DNA from: Symsagittifera roscoffensis | Lineage: Eukaryota; Xenacoelomorpha; Acoela; Convolutidae | DNA length: 64,000 bases | Direction of reading: 5' to 3' | Assembly: GCF_963678635.1 (NCBI RefSeq) | Contig: NC_087070.1 | Location: forward strand, 29,800,048 to 29,864,047 | Part shown: piece by piece, positions 22,326 through 33,642 of the stretch | Layout of the letters: every line of letters begins with the position of its first letter | Position numbering within the stretch: position 1 is the first letter of the stretch | Translations under genes and position numbers: made by a program | Notes under the pieces: generated by a model | The model's input: only the letters and a program-made list of their open reading frames with translations | Told to the model about the DNA's origin: nothing | Database searches by the model: none

Positions 22326-24835
22326 AGGACACTAACTAAGGCTTGATGGTGAGTTATTAACGTAAATCGTCAGCCGTACAAACAATATTTGAAATGATTG
22401 ATGGCCCACACAGCGGCCATTAGTTCCAATTCCTTTATCGAATATTTAGTTTAGCATGTATTTAAGAATCTGCAAGCATATGCCACAGTAGTCCATCCGT
22501 CTGGAGTTTCTTGTTCAAGGACTGCTCCGTTATCGTCGCGGCTTGCATCGCATACGATTCTTGTTTCGCGGTTTTTACAATGTGCCGATTTTCTGTTATG
22601 TTTTGAGCTGCGTTTAAGATATTTTTGAACGCACGTTCATGTTTCTCTTACCATGTGAAGTGAATTTTTGACGATGAAGATAAGAGTGGTCTTAGAGTAG
22701 TACACAATTGAGCCAGGTTTGGTAAAAATTTATTCAGGTGGTGAACTGACCCCATAAAACTTTGGAGTTGTTTGAAAGTTTTGAAAATTTTGTGGTGTTG
22801 AAGTTTTGTAATTGCATCGGTTTTTTTGTGCATCAGTATTATTCCGCCTGCATTTGTTACAAAACTCAGCCATTTGACTTCTTTACAACCGAATTTACTC
22901 TTATTTACAGAAATAGCCATATTTTTGTGGTCTATTTTATCTAAAACTCTTTTCAATTTTTCAGTATTTGTTGGTCTTTCGTTTCGTGGGATATAATTAG
23001 GATACCGTCTAGAAAAGTGAAGGTACTTTTTTCGTTATTTAGTGTTAGATCTGGGGCCTTTTGGAATTCTGTGGTCATATTCGTAAGCCCGTAGAATCCA
23101 GTTGGAACTGGTAAGTGCCGGTTGCCTGCCCACTATTACACTAAAACTTTTGTTGTTTCCTTGTTTCATGTTGTTGCGTTCTTGTTGTTTCATCCAACTT
23201 CAGTTGGCTGTACGCATAACGGAGGTCAATGGTAGAGAAGAATGTTGTGCCGGGTTTGTTATTACCCTCTTGAGCTGATTGTGCTACATTATGGTTTTTA
23301 GGAATCTGATTAATCTCTCTACCATACCCATTGTGCAATGGTCATCGACCGACGCAAATATTAGCTTAATGTTTTTGCTTATACAATATATCATGAAATT
23401 TTTGGCCCGAAATCCTTGGGATTGGTCACACCGAAAGTTTCGCGGTACATGGTGATTTACCATATGTGTTTGCTTAACTTTAATGATGGTATCGGCCTTA
23501 TTATTGGTGACATGTTTTGCCGAGGGGAATCACTTCTTTTTCATTTTCGTAATGGTCTGGCAAAATCCATTTGGATTTCTTCATTTGGTTCTACCACTGC
23601 GTCTAATGTGGCAAAATGTTTTTTTTTTGCGAAAATACTTTAAGATTCTTAGCTTTTGCGCGACATTCCTTGCAGTTTTGGGCTAATTTCACAAGGTCTC
23701 TGTTGAAGTATGAGTACAATACGTGTTTCGCGACCTGTATCATGCCGCCCTGCCCTGGATGAGTTAAGTGAATGGATTTTAGGATAATCTGGCTCATTTT
23801 CTTAGGGATTACTGCTCTGTCGTCATACAATAACACGTTGTCCCTAACTGAAAGTCTATCGCGCACATTATAGAAATATTGTCCGTAGCAGGCTTTGATT
23901 TGTTACCATTTTTATTGACGAACCATGTTGATGAGAGGTTGAAAGTTTCGGTCTCGTTTTGTGGCTGCAGCAAGGAAATCTACGTCCAAGGCTTTTCCTA
24001 ACTTTTTTTCTACATAATGGTACGTCTTCCTCCTCCATTGCTTTTGCTCGGCATTTTTCACGCTGGTCATCCGTTTGGCATATTTGATCCGCATTCTTGT
24101 TGAACGTAAAACTGTCCTCCGACGATATTATCTGACGCATTACGTCTCCGAACGAAAGGGTTTTAGGGGGCTTTCCTTGTGGTGGATCTGTAAAAGACGC
24201 GAAGTGTTTGGGTGTCACCGTTGTCTGTTGGCCGCTGTGGTATTTCCGCAGGATCCTTTTGGATAGTGGAAGCGTCATTCCCGTCGGTAATTGTCTGCTC
24301 AGATTGAGGGTATTGTTCTTTGTATTGTAGCAATTGTTTTCAACGGAAGTAATATAATTTTATGCTCACAAATGGTTTTATTCGAAAATGAGATCTTATT
24401 AAGAAAGCGATTGATTATGAAGAGAGTTTTTTGGAAGATTTAATTTTGAAGCAAAATTATGGCTGTTTTCGTTTTCTAGAAGTAGACCTTTTACAAAGAA
24501 CTCAGTTCGTGTTGAGCGCGAAATTGAACGAGCAAAGTTTTCGTTCCGGTCGAGCTGCAAAATGCCTTGAAATCCATTTGGATTTTTGTTCATTTCAATG
24601 TTAGCTATAGTGCTGTCTTGAATTTCGAGGCAGGTAATGAAGTCATCGATAAGTGCCACTACAAATTGTTTGAGCCAGTATGCCGGGGTTTACCCCTTGG
24701 ATGACGCGAAATATAATCTATTAGTCCCTTTTTGCTGCCGGTAAGGTCTTTGATGTCAAAATCAAACGGGAGTAGACGGTCTATCCACCTTGTTAAGCGG
24801 CTCTGATATGTTTTATTACTGTTGTTGCTATTGAG
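22326..24835 (-). mobile_element. Gypsy pol block, older unit 4
   Basis: Parallel to 19871-22325, offset about 2.5 kb. It holds RT connection (22956-22648), RT leader with FFSTIDLRYAYSQLKLDE (about 23240-23160; contains the first catalytic Asp), integrase zinc region HLTHPGQGG (23866-23603), and linker with FASFTDPPQGKP and ICQTDDQREKC (24278-23868). The order differs from an intact element, in which RT precedes integrase once, so blocks were duplicated or nested. Confidence 0.82.
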
Positions 24836-26122
24836 GGCACTAACCAAGGCTTGATGGTGAGTTATTAACGTAAATCGTCAGCCGTACAAACAATATTTGA
24901 AGTGATTGATGGCCCACAACGCGGCCTGTAGCTCCAATTCGTTTACCGAATATTTGGTTTAGCATGTATTTAAGAATCTGGAGGCATATGCCACAGTAGC
25001 CCATTTGTCTGTAGTTTCTTGATCAAAGGTTGCTTCAATACCGTCGCGGCTTGCATTGCGTACGATTCTTGTTTCGCGGTTATTTACGAAGTGCCGATTT
25101 TCTGTTTTGTTTTGAACTGCTTTTAAGATATTTTTGAACGCACTTTCATGTTTCTCTTCCAATACGAAGTGAAATTTTGACAATGAAGATAAGAGTAGTT
25201 TTAGAGGCGTACACAATTGAGCCAGGTTTGGTATAAACTTATTCAGGTGGTGATCTGACCCCATAAAATTTTTGAGTTGTTTGAAAGTTTTTGTGGTGTT
25301 GAATTTTTGTAATTGCATCGGTTTTCTTGTGCATCGGTATTGTTCGCATTCATTTGTTACAAAACTCAGCCATTCGACTTCTTTACAACCGAGTTTACAC
25401 TTATTTACAGAAATAGCCATATTTTCTTGGTCTATTTTATCTAAAACTCTTTTTAATTTTTCGAAATGTTGGTCTTTCGTTTCGTGGGATATAATTAAGA
25501 TGTCGTCGAGAAAAGCAAAGGTACCTTTTTTGTTTTTTAGTGTTAGATCTAGGGCTTCTTGGAATTCTGCGGGCATATCCGTAAGCCCGTAGAATACAGT
25601 CTGGAACTGGTAAGTGCCGGTTGCCTGCCCACCTATTACATTAAAACTTCTGTTGTTTCATTGTTTCATGTTTTTGCGTTCTTGTTAATTCATCCAATTT
25701 CATTTGGCTGTACGCATAACGGAGGTCAAGGGTAGAGAAGAATGTTGTGCCGGTTTTGTTATTACCCTCCTGAGCTGATTGTGCTACATTATCCAGGAGT
25801 ACGTCGATGTTGAGAGTTTATATTTGTTCTTATGGATCGCCTTGTTGATTTGTTTTGAATCCATCACTAGTTTTATTGTTTGATCTTTTTCCACGGTAAT
25901 TACTATTGGGCTTATAAGCCGTTTGTCACTACACCTATCGAATTTCACATTATGACCCCTGGTTGATTAGGGATCTTATTTCTTGTTCATTTTTTTCTTG
26001 AAGTTGAATCAGGATTTTTCGTCCTTTTTGTTGTAATGCTTTAAAATCGCTTAGAAATTTCGTGTGCACCTTATGATTTTTTGAACGACTGATGCGCATA
26101 CATAACGCCGGGAATGTTGATT
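24836..26122 (-). mobile_element. Gypsy RT-RNase H, best copy of this family
   Basis: A 205-codon frame (25576-24959) runs from PAEFQEALDLTL through AFLDDILIISHE (intact FLDD), the connection with FKQLKNFMGS, and RNase H with RNASRDGIEATF and PTVAYASRF-like ends. RT sequence upstream (25740-25580, 25990-25800) is broken by frameshifts. The missing Asp pair of unit 3 is present here. It joins the protease and gag to its right, so this is the 5' part of the family in correct order. Confidence 0.85.
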
Positions 26123-27245
26123 TTACCCAACTGGAACTTTGTAGCCGTTATAGCACACAATATTGTTTGCTTCGTCATCTTGAGCCAGTCGATTTCGTCT
26201 GGCTTCTTTCACTGTGTTCTGCAGTGTGGTATCTCTGTTATTGCTGACTAATGACGTTTGGGATCCTGTATCGGCGATGAAGGCAATTTGTTGTCTCCTA
26301 CTCTGACTTTGATAAGGTGCCCTTTTAGGTCGTCCGCCTTTATTTTTTCTGCCGATTACTCGTGGAAATTTACCACATTTACGCTTCTGACTTCTGGATG
26401 GATTAATTCCCATCCCGGAATTTTATCCCCCACCTGCAGATAATTGACGCAAGCTGCTTTGTCCGTGTCCTGTATAGGTTGATCCGGATCTTGTTCTTCT
26501 GTATTTGCATTGACATTTGAAGAGTTGCAGAGTCTGGCGTAGTGTCCACGTTTGGTGCATTTTTTGCAGATCTTATCTTTTGCCGGAAATTTTTGAAAAT
26601 GGCCAGGTCCGAACGGATTTCTGCATTTGTAGCAAGACTGCTTTTGATCGTTTCCTTTCCGTTGAATTTTACCTCGTTGCGACTTCGTGCGGCCTCTCTT
26701 CCCCCTTCTTTTATTACGGTTTTGTTCCCCTCGTTTTTTAATGAATACAACCGGTTTGGTTTTTTTTCCCATTTGTTGGGAAGACGATATTGATGTTCAC
26801 AGTTTGCGTATTTGAAGCTGATTTTCCAAGCCCTTTTCTCTACGTATCGCGTATTCAAAGGCTTGTTCAAAGATCTTTTTGTACTTCGTCATTGTCATGT
26901 TTGCTGTAAAGAGATCCCTGATTATTTCTGTTTCCAATGTATGATCATTACACTGAGGGCATTTAAATTTCCCTTTGGTTACAAGTTCCGTGAAGCCCCA
27001 GTGGAATTGTTCCAACGTTTCCGTTTTGGTTTGTTTTACTGTGAAGGCTTCATATCTGTCAAATGTAACGTTGCGGTTTTTGATGAAGAGATGTTGAAGG
27101 CTCTTCCAAAAATCTCTTGTAGTTGTTTCCTGTATTTTTAGCTCTGGGTAATGTTGACTAAGGCATTACTGGCCTTCGTTTTCTTAGCTGAGATAAATAT
27201 AGCTTCGAACTTTAATGTCAGCTTCCTCCCATGGTATCGCCTCCA
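26123..27245 (-). mobile_element. Gypsy gag and protease
   Basis: Minus strand. Gag starts upstream of 27015 (LVTKGKFKCPQCNDHTL; a C-x2-C) and continues in shifted frames to 26356. It includes Lys/Arg-rich stretches and a perfect CCHC knuckle, CKKCTKRGHYARLC (about 26568-26527), preceded by a degenerate one (CYKCRNPFGPGHF). The aspartic protease follows, with AFIADTGSQTSLV (about 26295-26250) in the 96-codon frame 26413-26123. Gag and protease frames overlap by about 60 bases in different phases, which could be a frameshift signal or decay. Confidence 0.87.
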
Positions 27246-27249
27246 CGGT

Positions 27250-27788
27250 GGGTCCCAAGTTATCTAGTTGGTTACACTCATTTTAACATTGTATCCTTTT
27301 TTTTGAATGCGGATATTTCGACTTCTAGTTTGCGTCGAGTTTACCCCTCTATTGGAAGTTCGGAGCCCGGTTCTTGTGGTTTGCGGACTCGAAGTGGGTT
27401 TTTTGTGATTGCTGGCAGCGCCATGTTGTACCCACAGACTATATGGGTTTCGGTAAGATACAGTTTGAGACATAAGTTAGGATTAATAGAGCTAAGAGTT
27501 TAAGAAGAATCTGTCAGCAAGTTAAATCCAATCGGTAAGTTTATGTCTGATTCGAATCTGACCTCGAATTCATGAGAGAGACAGAGATTCATAAATAACT
27601 TTTGAAATAGGCGTTAGGTTAATAAGTACTTATTTAGATCAGACATCTATATGGTTAGCTTTACATAAGTACGTATGGTTAGGAATCATGACTAGGAATC
27701 AATCTAAGTTTAATGTTTTAGTTCTGATCAGTTCTAAGGTATATCTAATATATCCGTACAGATAACAGAGTGATTCAGAGAGCAAGCA
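27250..27788 (-). mobile_element. LTR of the gypsy family
   Basis: This 540-bp block lies just 5' of gag (minus orientation) and recurs at 30413-30945, also next to gag. Its gag-proximal edge reads, on minus, ...AGATAACT then TGGGACCC, which could be the LTR end and tRNA primer site. Its distal edge (GAGAGCAAGC on plus) abuts AAAAAACAATATC, which continues as in an uninterrupted copy at 32632, so the insertion edge is defined to within a few bases. The matching 3' LTR is not seen in the window. Confidence 0.75.
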
Positions 27789-28612
27789 GAAAAAACAATA
27801 TCATAGATTTTAGCTTAGAACAGACCCTTGTCAATTTTTATGCAGATTTTTTTTGACAATTTTTAAGTTAAATTGACTCGCTGGTTATTATTAGCAGGTA
27901 CAGATGAAGTAGTAGCAAAAAAAAACAAGAAAAAAAACAGTTTCCATGATAATTGAAGTCGCACCTAATATCGTTGTCTCATTTGCAACCCCTGTACCCT
28001 GGAAAATTTATAACCAAAAACTACAAAATTTTACGGTGAGCTAAAAATGCTGCAAGCCGACGCAATACAAAAAAATTAACTACAACGCCCCATCTCTCGA
28101 AATCACGCTCCCTTCGTTCAAAAATTGTTTTGATCAGATCAAGAGCACAAAGTTACAAGTAAATTGAACATTAGATTGGTTTGAAAAAAAAACGGCAAAC
28201 TGCTTTCAGACAAAAAGCCAGTCTAGCTTGAAGTTGTTGTTAAATAAAAGTTTGCAGAATTAGTAATCGAGGAAGGATGAAGACGACAGCAAAAAGACTT
28301 GGTGAATCGATCACTTGTCAATACAAAAAATATTGTTTCCCTGCCAGGTTCGAAACGCCAGGTTAGATTGTGAATGAGTGATTTTTGTCTTTTTCAAATG
28401 TTTAGCCGCCAGTGGAAATTTGACTTGAAAAAGAGCGTTGATCTGAAAGAGGTTTTTTTTTCGAATGCACTTATGGTCATTTCTATGGTCAAATTTTCCT
28501 TCTGCCATTCGTGAGCCCAATCACCGCAGGTTTCAATCCCTCTGCAGTTGCATTTTTTCTTTGTACTCAGTATGTCCCGCCTATATCCATGACTCATCCA
28601 TTCTCCAATGGA
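27789..28612. repeat. Direct repeat, copy 1 (LTR insertion flank)
   Basis: About 820 bp from AAAAAACAATATCATAG recurs at 32632-33442 in the same orientation with a few per cent divergence. It is noncoding as far as I can tell, apart from the exon-like frame listed separately. Confidence 0.88.
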
Positions 28613-28636
28613 AAAACTGCTTTTTGTTTTGGGCAT
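28394..28636 (-). other. Exon-like open frame within the direct repeat, unidentified
   Basis: On minus the frame reads FSIGEWMSHGYRRDILS then CNCRGIETCGDWAHEWQ, which is compositionally protein-like. The copy at 33442-33305 keeps the cysteines and tryptophans but has several amino-acid changes (D to E, G to R, T to N, A to V), so strong constraint is not evident. It could be an exon fragment of a duplicated host gene or chance. The overlapping 169-codon plus frame (28465-28974) is equally unsupported. Confidence 0.2.
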
Positions 28637-29726
28637 ATCAACATTTTTTTTTTACTACTAGTCACCCAAGGCCGTTGAATGAACTATGTCCAAAAACTAT
28701 GTCCAATGTGTCTTCAAGCAGCAAACCCATCACCAATCAACTATTTCTCGAAACTCTGACACTAAGCCAGACATTATGTTCCATTGCTCGAGTAGAAAAA
28801 ATTTTGATTTTCATTGTTTTTCAGATGCTGAAAAATTTAGTTTTTTTTATTAGCTTGTATCACTCAAAATTTCTGAGCAAAGATGTCAACAACCAGGAAA
28901 CCTTCGCGCTAGGAAAAGCAAAGAGTTTCTTCACGGGTTGGTTATTTGTAGAGGGACGGTTCGAGAACCATTGAGATTCATTTCAAACAACAGCATAAAA
29001 GTTTTCTCGCCTACTCAAAATGCGCAGTTCGCTTCATGTTTTGCAAAGTTTTTGCTGTTTTGAAATGAGTAGATCATAAAAACGACCAAATGTGTATTTT
29101 AATTATCAAAACATTGGTTGAAATGGCCTCAAATATGAAGAAATGTTGGTATCTTTACTTAGTAAGGAGAAGTATATAGAAGCCGAAATCTAAATTGTTT
29201 AAATCATAACAATTATAGAAATTACAGAAAATTAAAATGTTTGTGTTGAAATCTCTTGTGGAATAGTAACATTTTAAAGGAAAAAGCTGCATTACAGCAA
29301 GCCCAGGTTGCAGCTCAAAACAAACTCTAAGGTATTTCACTGCAGGCGGATTACATAAGTCGGAAAACTCGCAAGGCTTAAAAAGGAAGTGAGCCCGATT
29401 TGAAATCATCGATAACAAAAAGTCACATGATGCTGAGAAAATTATCACCTCGAGGCTTCCAAACCAGGAAAACAGCAGATGCAACATCTTAGGCCCTTCG
29501 ATTGCCAACAAAACTCCACTTTGACAAACTTAGTAACCGGTTTGTAGTCCAACAAAGAATCACGAGAATCCTCCCTGTGCTTCATTTAGAAGTTGGCGTG
29601 GAAACCGACTCAATCACTGCCCTAAAATTATGCAAATCTTGTTACTAACACTTCTGGGTCTCGTCAAATTTCATGAATAGTTCAATTTTACCGATGAAAA
29701 TTGTACATATTTAGCTTTTTAAAGAG
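28637..29726. other. AT-rich spacer, nothing recognised
   Basis: Two moderate open frames occur (28465-28974 plus, 29155-29511 minus) with no motif, no repeat copy and no splice context that I could support. Confidence 0.4.
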
Positions 29727-30412
29727 TAATTTACCACATTAACGCTTCTGTCATCTGGATGGATTAACTCCCATTCCGGAATTACATCCCACACCTGGAG
29801 ATAATCGACGCAATTTGCTTTGTACGTGTCCTGTATAGGTTGATCCGGGTCATGTTCTTCTGTAATTGCATTGACATTTGAAAAGTTGCAGAGTCTGGCG
29901 TATCGTTGGTGCATTTTTTGGGATTCCCATTTGTTGGGAAGACGATGTTGATGTTCACTGTTTGCGTATTTGAAGCTGATTTTCCAAGCCATTTTCTCTA
30001 CGTATCGCGTATTCAAACGCTTGTTCAAAGATCTTTTTGTACTTCGTCATTGTCATGTTTGCTGTAAAGAGATCCCTGATTATTTCTGTTTCCAATGTAT
30101 GATCATTACACTGAGGGCATTTAAATTTCCCTTTGGTTACAAGTTCCGAGAAGCCCCAGTGGAATTGTTCCAACGTTTCCGTTTTGGTTTGTTTTACTGT
30201 GAAGGCGTCATATCTGTCAAATGTAACGTTGCGGTCTTTGATGAAGAGATGTTGAAGGCTATTCCAAAAACCTCTTGTAGTTGTTTCCTGTATTTTTAGC
30301 TCTGGGTAATGTTGACTAAGGCGTTCTTGGCCTTCATTCCTAAGCTGAGATAAATATAGCTTCGAACTTTAATGTCAGCTTCCTCCCATGGTATCCCCTC
30401 CACGCAGGGTCC
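29727..30412 (-). mobile_element. Truncated second gag copy of the gypsy family
   Basis: Homologous to 26363-27245 but with a deletion that removes the region from the zinc knuckle to about 26768. It retains LVTKGKFKCPQCNDHTL (30173-29955) and the downstream gag piece (30028-29711). It is directly joined to an LTR copy, so it is a 5' LTR plus partial gag fragment. Confidence 0.85.
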
Positions 30413-30945
30413 CAAGTTATCTAGTTGGTTACACTGATTTTACCATTGTAACCTTTTTTATTGATTGCGGATATTTCGACCTCTAGTTTGCGTCGAGTTT
30501 CCCCCTCTATTGGAAGTTCGGAGCCCGGTTCTTGTGTTTTGCGGACTCGAGGTGGGTTTTTTGTGATTGCTGGCAGCGCCATGGTGTACCCACAGACTAT
30601 ATGGGTTTCGGTAAGATACAGTTTGAGACATAAGTTAGGATAAATAGAGCTAAGAGTTTAAGAAGAATCTGTCAGCAACTTAAATCCAATTGGTAAGTTT
30701 ATGTCTGATTCGAATCTGGCCTCGAATTCATGATAGAGACAGAGACTCATTAATAACTTTCGAAAATGGCGTTAGGTTAATAAGTACTTATTTAGATCAG
30801 ACATCTATATGGTTAGCTTTACATAAGTACGTATGGCTAGGTATCATGACTAGGAATCAATCTAAGTTTAATGTTTTAGTTCTGATCAGTTCTAAGGGAT
30901 ATCTATTATATCCGTACGGATAACAGAATGATTCAGAGAGCAAGC
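30413..30945 (-). mobile_element. LTR of the gypsy family, second copy
   Basis: Aligns with 27250-27788 nearly end to end, with scattered substitutions. The putative primer-site bases differ (TGGGACCCTGCG here, TGGGACCCACCG there). Distal flanks differ (GTCATTGAAG here), so the two LTRs are separate insertions or the result of rearrangement, not a simple LTR pair. Confidence 0.8.
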
Positions 30946-31235
30946 GTCATTGAAGAACAGTATTGAAAAATTAACAGTTATGAACAATAAGGATGCTTCA
31001 ATGGTGGTCTACTAAAACGTTTTTACGGTTAACTCATGTAGCTGACAAACAAACACTTTTTGTGAAATTGACTTAATGCACCTCTGGAGTACGAGTTGAA
31101 TGTTCCGGTAACTTTTGGGTTCTGGAGTTCATAGTTGAAAAGGTAAAGTTTGTTGGTAAAACGGTCCAGTAAAGAGCAGAATATTAGTCCTTACCGTCGT
31201 ATTCGGATTGTTGGATTCAGTTTGTGAAAAAATGT
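30946..31235. other. AT-rich spacer
   Basis: Nothing recognised. Confidence 0.4.
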
Positions 31236-31710
31236 TTGTTCAAAAAAGTGTCTCTCTCATAGTTCTTTTGACGTTTTTGCGCCTCCAAGTTATTCTTACA
31301 ATTTTTCTGTGGCACTAAGTAAGAAAAATGCTAATAGATACAAACTTATAAAAAATCGAATAGACACGCAACAGAAAACTCACTCAGTACCCAGTAATCG
31401 AACCCAAATTTTTTGAAGCTTAACCGATTGACAAAAATAAAAGAAACTGTGCAATCAGCGTATAGAATTTCAAAAAAATAAAACTTATGGGGGACCATTT
31501 TAAAATAAAATCATAAAAAAAGTTTGGGTTCGGAGTTTTTGGGTACGTCTACTGGGTACTGAGTGGGTTTTACGCTGCGTGTTTATTAAATTTTTCATAA
31601 TTTTGCAATTAATAGCATTTTTTTAGCTCAAAGCCACAGAAATTTTAAAAAAATATTTAGGAGGAGCAAAAATCTGTAACGAACTATGAGAGAGACACTT
31701 TATTGAACAA
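31236..31710. repeat. Large imperfect inverted repeat, about 195-bp arms
   Basis: The left arm (31236-31430) and right arm (31515-31710) are reverse complements with mismatches. Matched landmarks are AGTGTCTCTCTCATAGTTC, TTTCTGTGGC, AAAAATGCTA, ACACGCA and CACTCAGTACCCAGTA. The spacer is about 85 bp. No coding capacity, so it is probably a foldback or MITE-type element. A motif just outside the right arm (ACTGACGGAATATCTGTG, 31740-31757) is related to sequence at 55560-55660 and 59850-59910. Confidence 0.82.
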
Positions 31711-31719
31711 AAAAAATTC

Positions 31720-32029
31720 TCTGTCTAGACGTTAGAAGAAACTGACGGAATATCTGTGATCGGAGTGATTTTTTTTCTCCAGAAACTTTCGATTTTTTAA
31801 CTAGCCGTTTTGACTAATACTTTTATATCAGAAGAATAGCACAATAGCTATTATATAACGCCAAAGTACGTCCCACGTTTTTGAACGGCTGCCTCAGTTA
31901 TTTTGACCATTAATTTTACAAAATCCGTGATTTCGAAAGGTAAAGTGATGAAACAAGAAATAGCGCGTTAACTTTCGAGCGCGTAAAATTAATTCATTCC
32001 AAGGGATTTGAGGGAATTCATTTATGGAT
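31720..32029. other. Spacer with fragment of a dispersed motif
   Basis: 31735-31830 on the minus strand resembles 55560-55660 and 59850-59910 (ATATTCCGTYAGTTTCTTC and neighbouring AAATCAC). Otherwise nothing recognised. Confidence 0.45.
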
Positions 32030-32290
32030 AAATGGTAATCGTACACTTGTCATGCAATTACATAAGTACAGAAACTTGCAAGAAAGAACTATGTTAATTG
32101 TATGATTAGCATTGTTCGAATGTTTTTGTTCAATTTCTTCTCAAAACTTTCGGATTATGTTTGTAACTAAACACAATTTACAAAGACACTGGTAACTCAA
32201 AGATTGAGTCAACAAAGGCATAACGGTCTTCCATGAACAATGTAGTGGAAGTGGCCGAGTACAGATGTTTTACACAAACAACACAATGAA
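32030..32290. repeat. Dispersed foldback repeat, copy 2
   Basis: Degraded relative of 3400-3750 in the same orientation: CACTTGTCATGCAATTAC, GTACAGAAA, GTATGATTAGCATT, TTGTAACTAAACACAA and ACTGGTAACTCAAA match in order. The perfect 23-bp arms of copy 1 have decayed here. Confidence 0.6.
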
Positions 32291-32631
32291 GAAGACAAAT
32301 TTTTAAGTTTCAGCTAAGCGTTTCTCAAAGCTGAATTAAATTAGAAACATTTTTACCCCATTGAAATTGTAAAAAATTTTCTAATAAAAAGCATAACTTA
32401 ATCATGCATTGCCCAAAGCATGGAAAAAATATATTCAAGAAAAAAGAAAAATGGTCTTTGAGCAAATTTGAAAAATCTAATCATAAAGACGGAAAAGTAA
32501 CCCCCATTGTGGTGCACCTAATAAAGTCAAGCTTAAATTATACTTCTTATCCTTCCTACAAAGATGAAAAAGATGATTTTGTTAAAGAAGAGGATAGCAG
32601 CAAGAAGTCATTTCCAGTCAAAAATTGGAAA
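32291..32631. other. Spacer left of the direct repeat
   Basis: An 82-codon plus frame (32404-32652) is Lys/Ser-rich and crosses into the repeat; I see no support for it as a gene. Confidence 0.35.
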
Positions 32632-33442
32632 AAACAATATCATAGATTTTAGCTTAGAACAGACCCTTGTCAATTTTTATGCAGTTTTTTTTGGACAATT
32701 TTTGAGTGAAATTGACACGCTGGTTAAAATTAGCAGGTACAGATGAAGTAGAAGCAAAAAAACAAGAAAAAAAAAGTTTCCATGAAAATTGAAGTCGCAC
32801 CTAATACCGTTGTCTCATTTGCAACCCCTGTACCCTGGAAAATTTATAACCAAAAACTACAAAATTTTACGGTGAGCTAAAAATGCTGCAAGCCGACGCA
32901 ATACAAAAAAATTAACTACAACGCCCCATCTCTCGAAATCACGCTCCCTTCGTTAAAAAATTGTTTTGATCAGTTCAAGAGCACAAAGTTACAAGTGAAG
33001 TGAACATTAGATTGGTATGAAAAAAAAACGGCAAACTGCTTTCAGACCAAAAAGCCAGTCTAGCTTGAAGTTGTTGTTAAATAAAAATTTGCAGAATTAG
33101 TCATCGAGGAAGGATGAAGACGACAGCAAAAAGACTTGGTGAATCGATCACTTGTCAATACAAAAAATATTGTATCCCTGCCAGGTTCGAAACGCCAGGT
33201 TAGATTGTGAATCAGTGGTTTTTGTCTTTTTCAAATGTTTAGCCGCCAGTGGAAAATTGACTTGAATCAGAGCGTTGATCTGACAGAGATTTTGTTCGAA
33301 TGCACTAATGATCATTTCCAAATTTCAAAATTTCCTTCTGCCATTCGTGAACCCAATCACCGCAGTTTTCAATCCTTCTGCAGTTGCATTTTTTCTTTGT
33401 ACTCAATATCTCCCTCCTATATCCATGACTCATCCATTCTCC
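32632..33442. repeat. Direct repeat, copy 2 (uninterrupted)
   Basis: Copy of 27789-28612. Here the sequence upstream of AAAAAACAATATC is ordinary spacer instead of LTR, so it represents the pre-insertion state. It is cut by the N gap at 33443. Confidence 0.88.
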
Positions 33443-33642
33443 NNNNNNNNNNNNNNNNNNNNNNNNNNNNNNNNNNNNNNNNNNNNNNNNNNNNNNNNNN
33501 NNNNNNNNNNNNNNNNNNNNNNNNNNNNNNNNNNNNNNNNNNNNNNNNNNNNNNNNNNNNNNNNNNNNNNNNNNNNNNNNNNNNNNNNNNNNNNNNNNNN
33601 NNNNNNNNNNNNNNNNNNNNNNNNNNNNNNNNNNNNNNNNNN
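33443..33642. other. Assembly gap (200 N)
   Basis: A run of exactly 200 N. The true length is unknown. Sequence to the right does not continue the repeat on the left in any way I can see. Confidence 0.99.

Noticed and set aside
28465-28974. 169-codon plus frame
   Set aside because: No recognised domain; the direct-repeat copy does not favour this frame over the minus frame.
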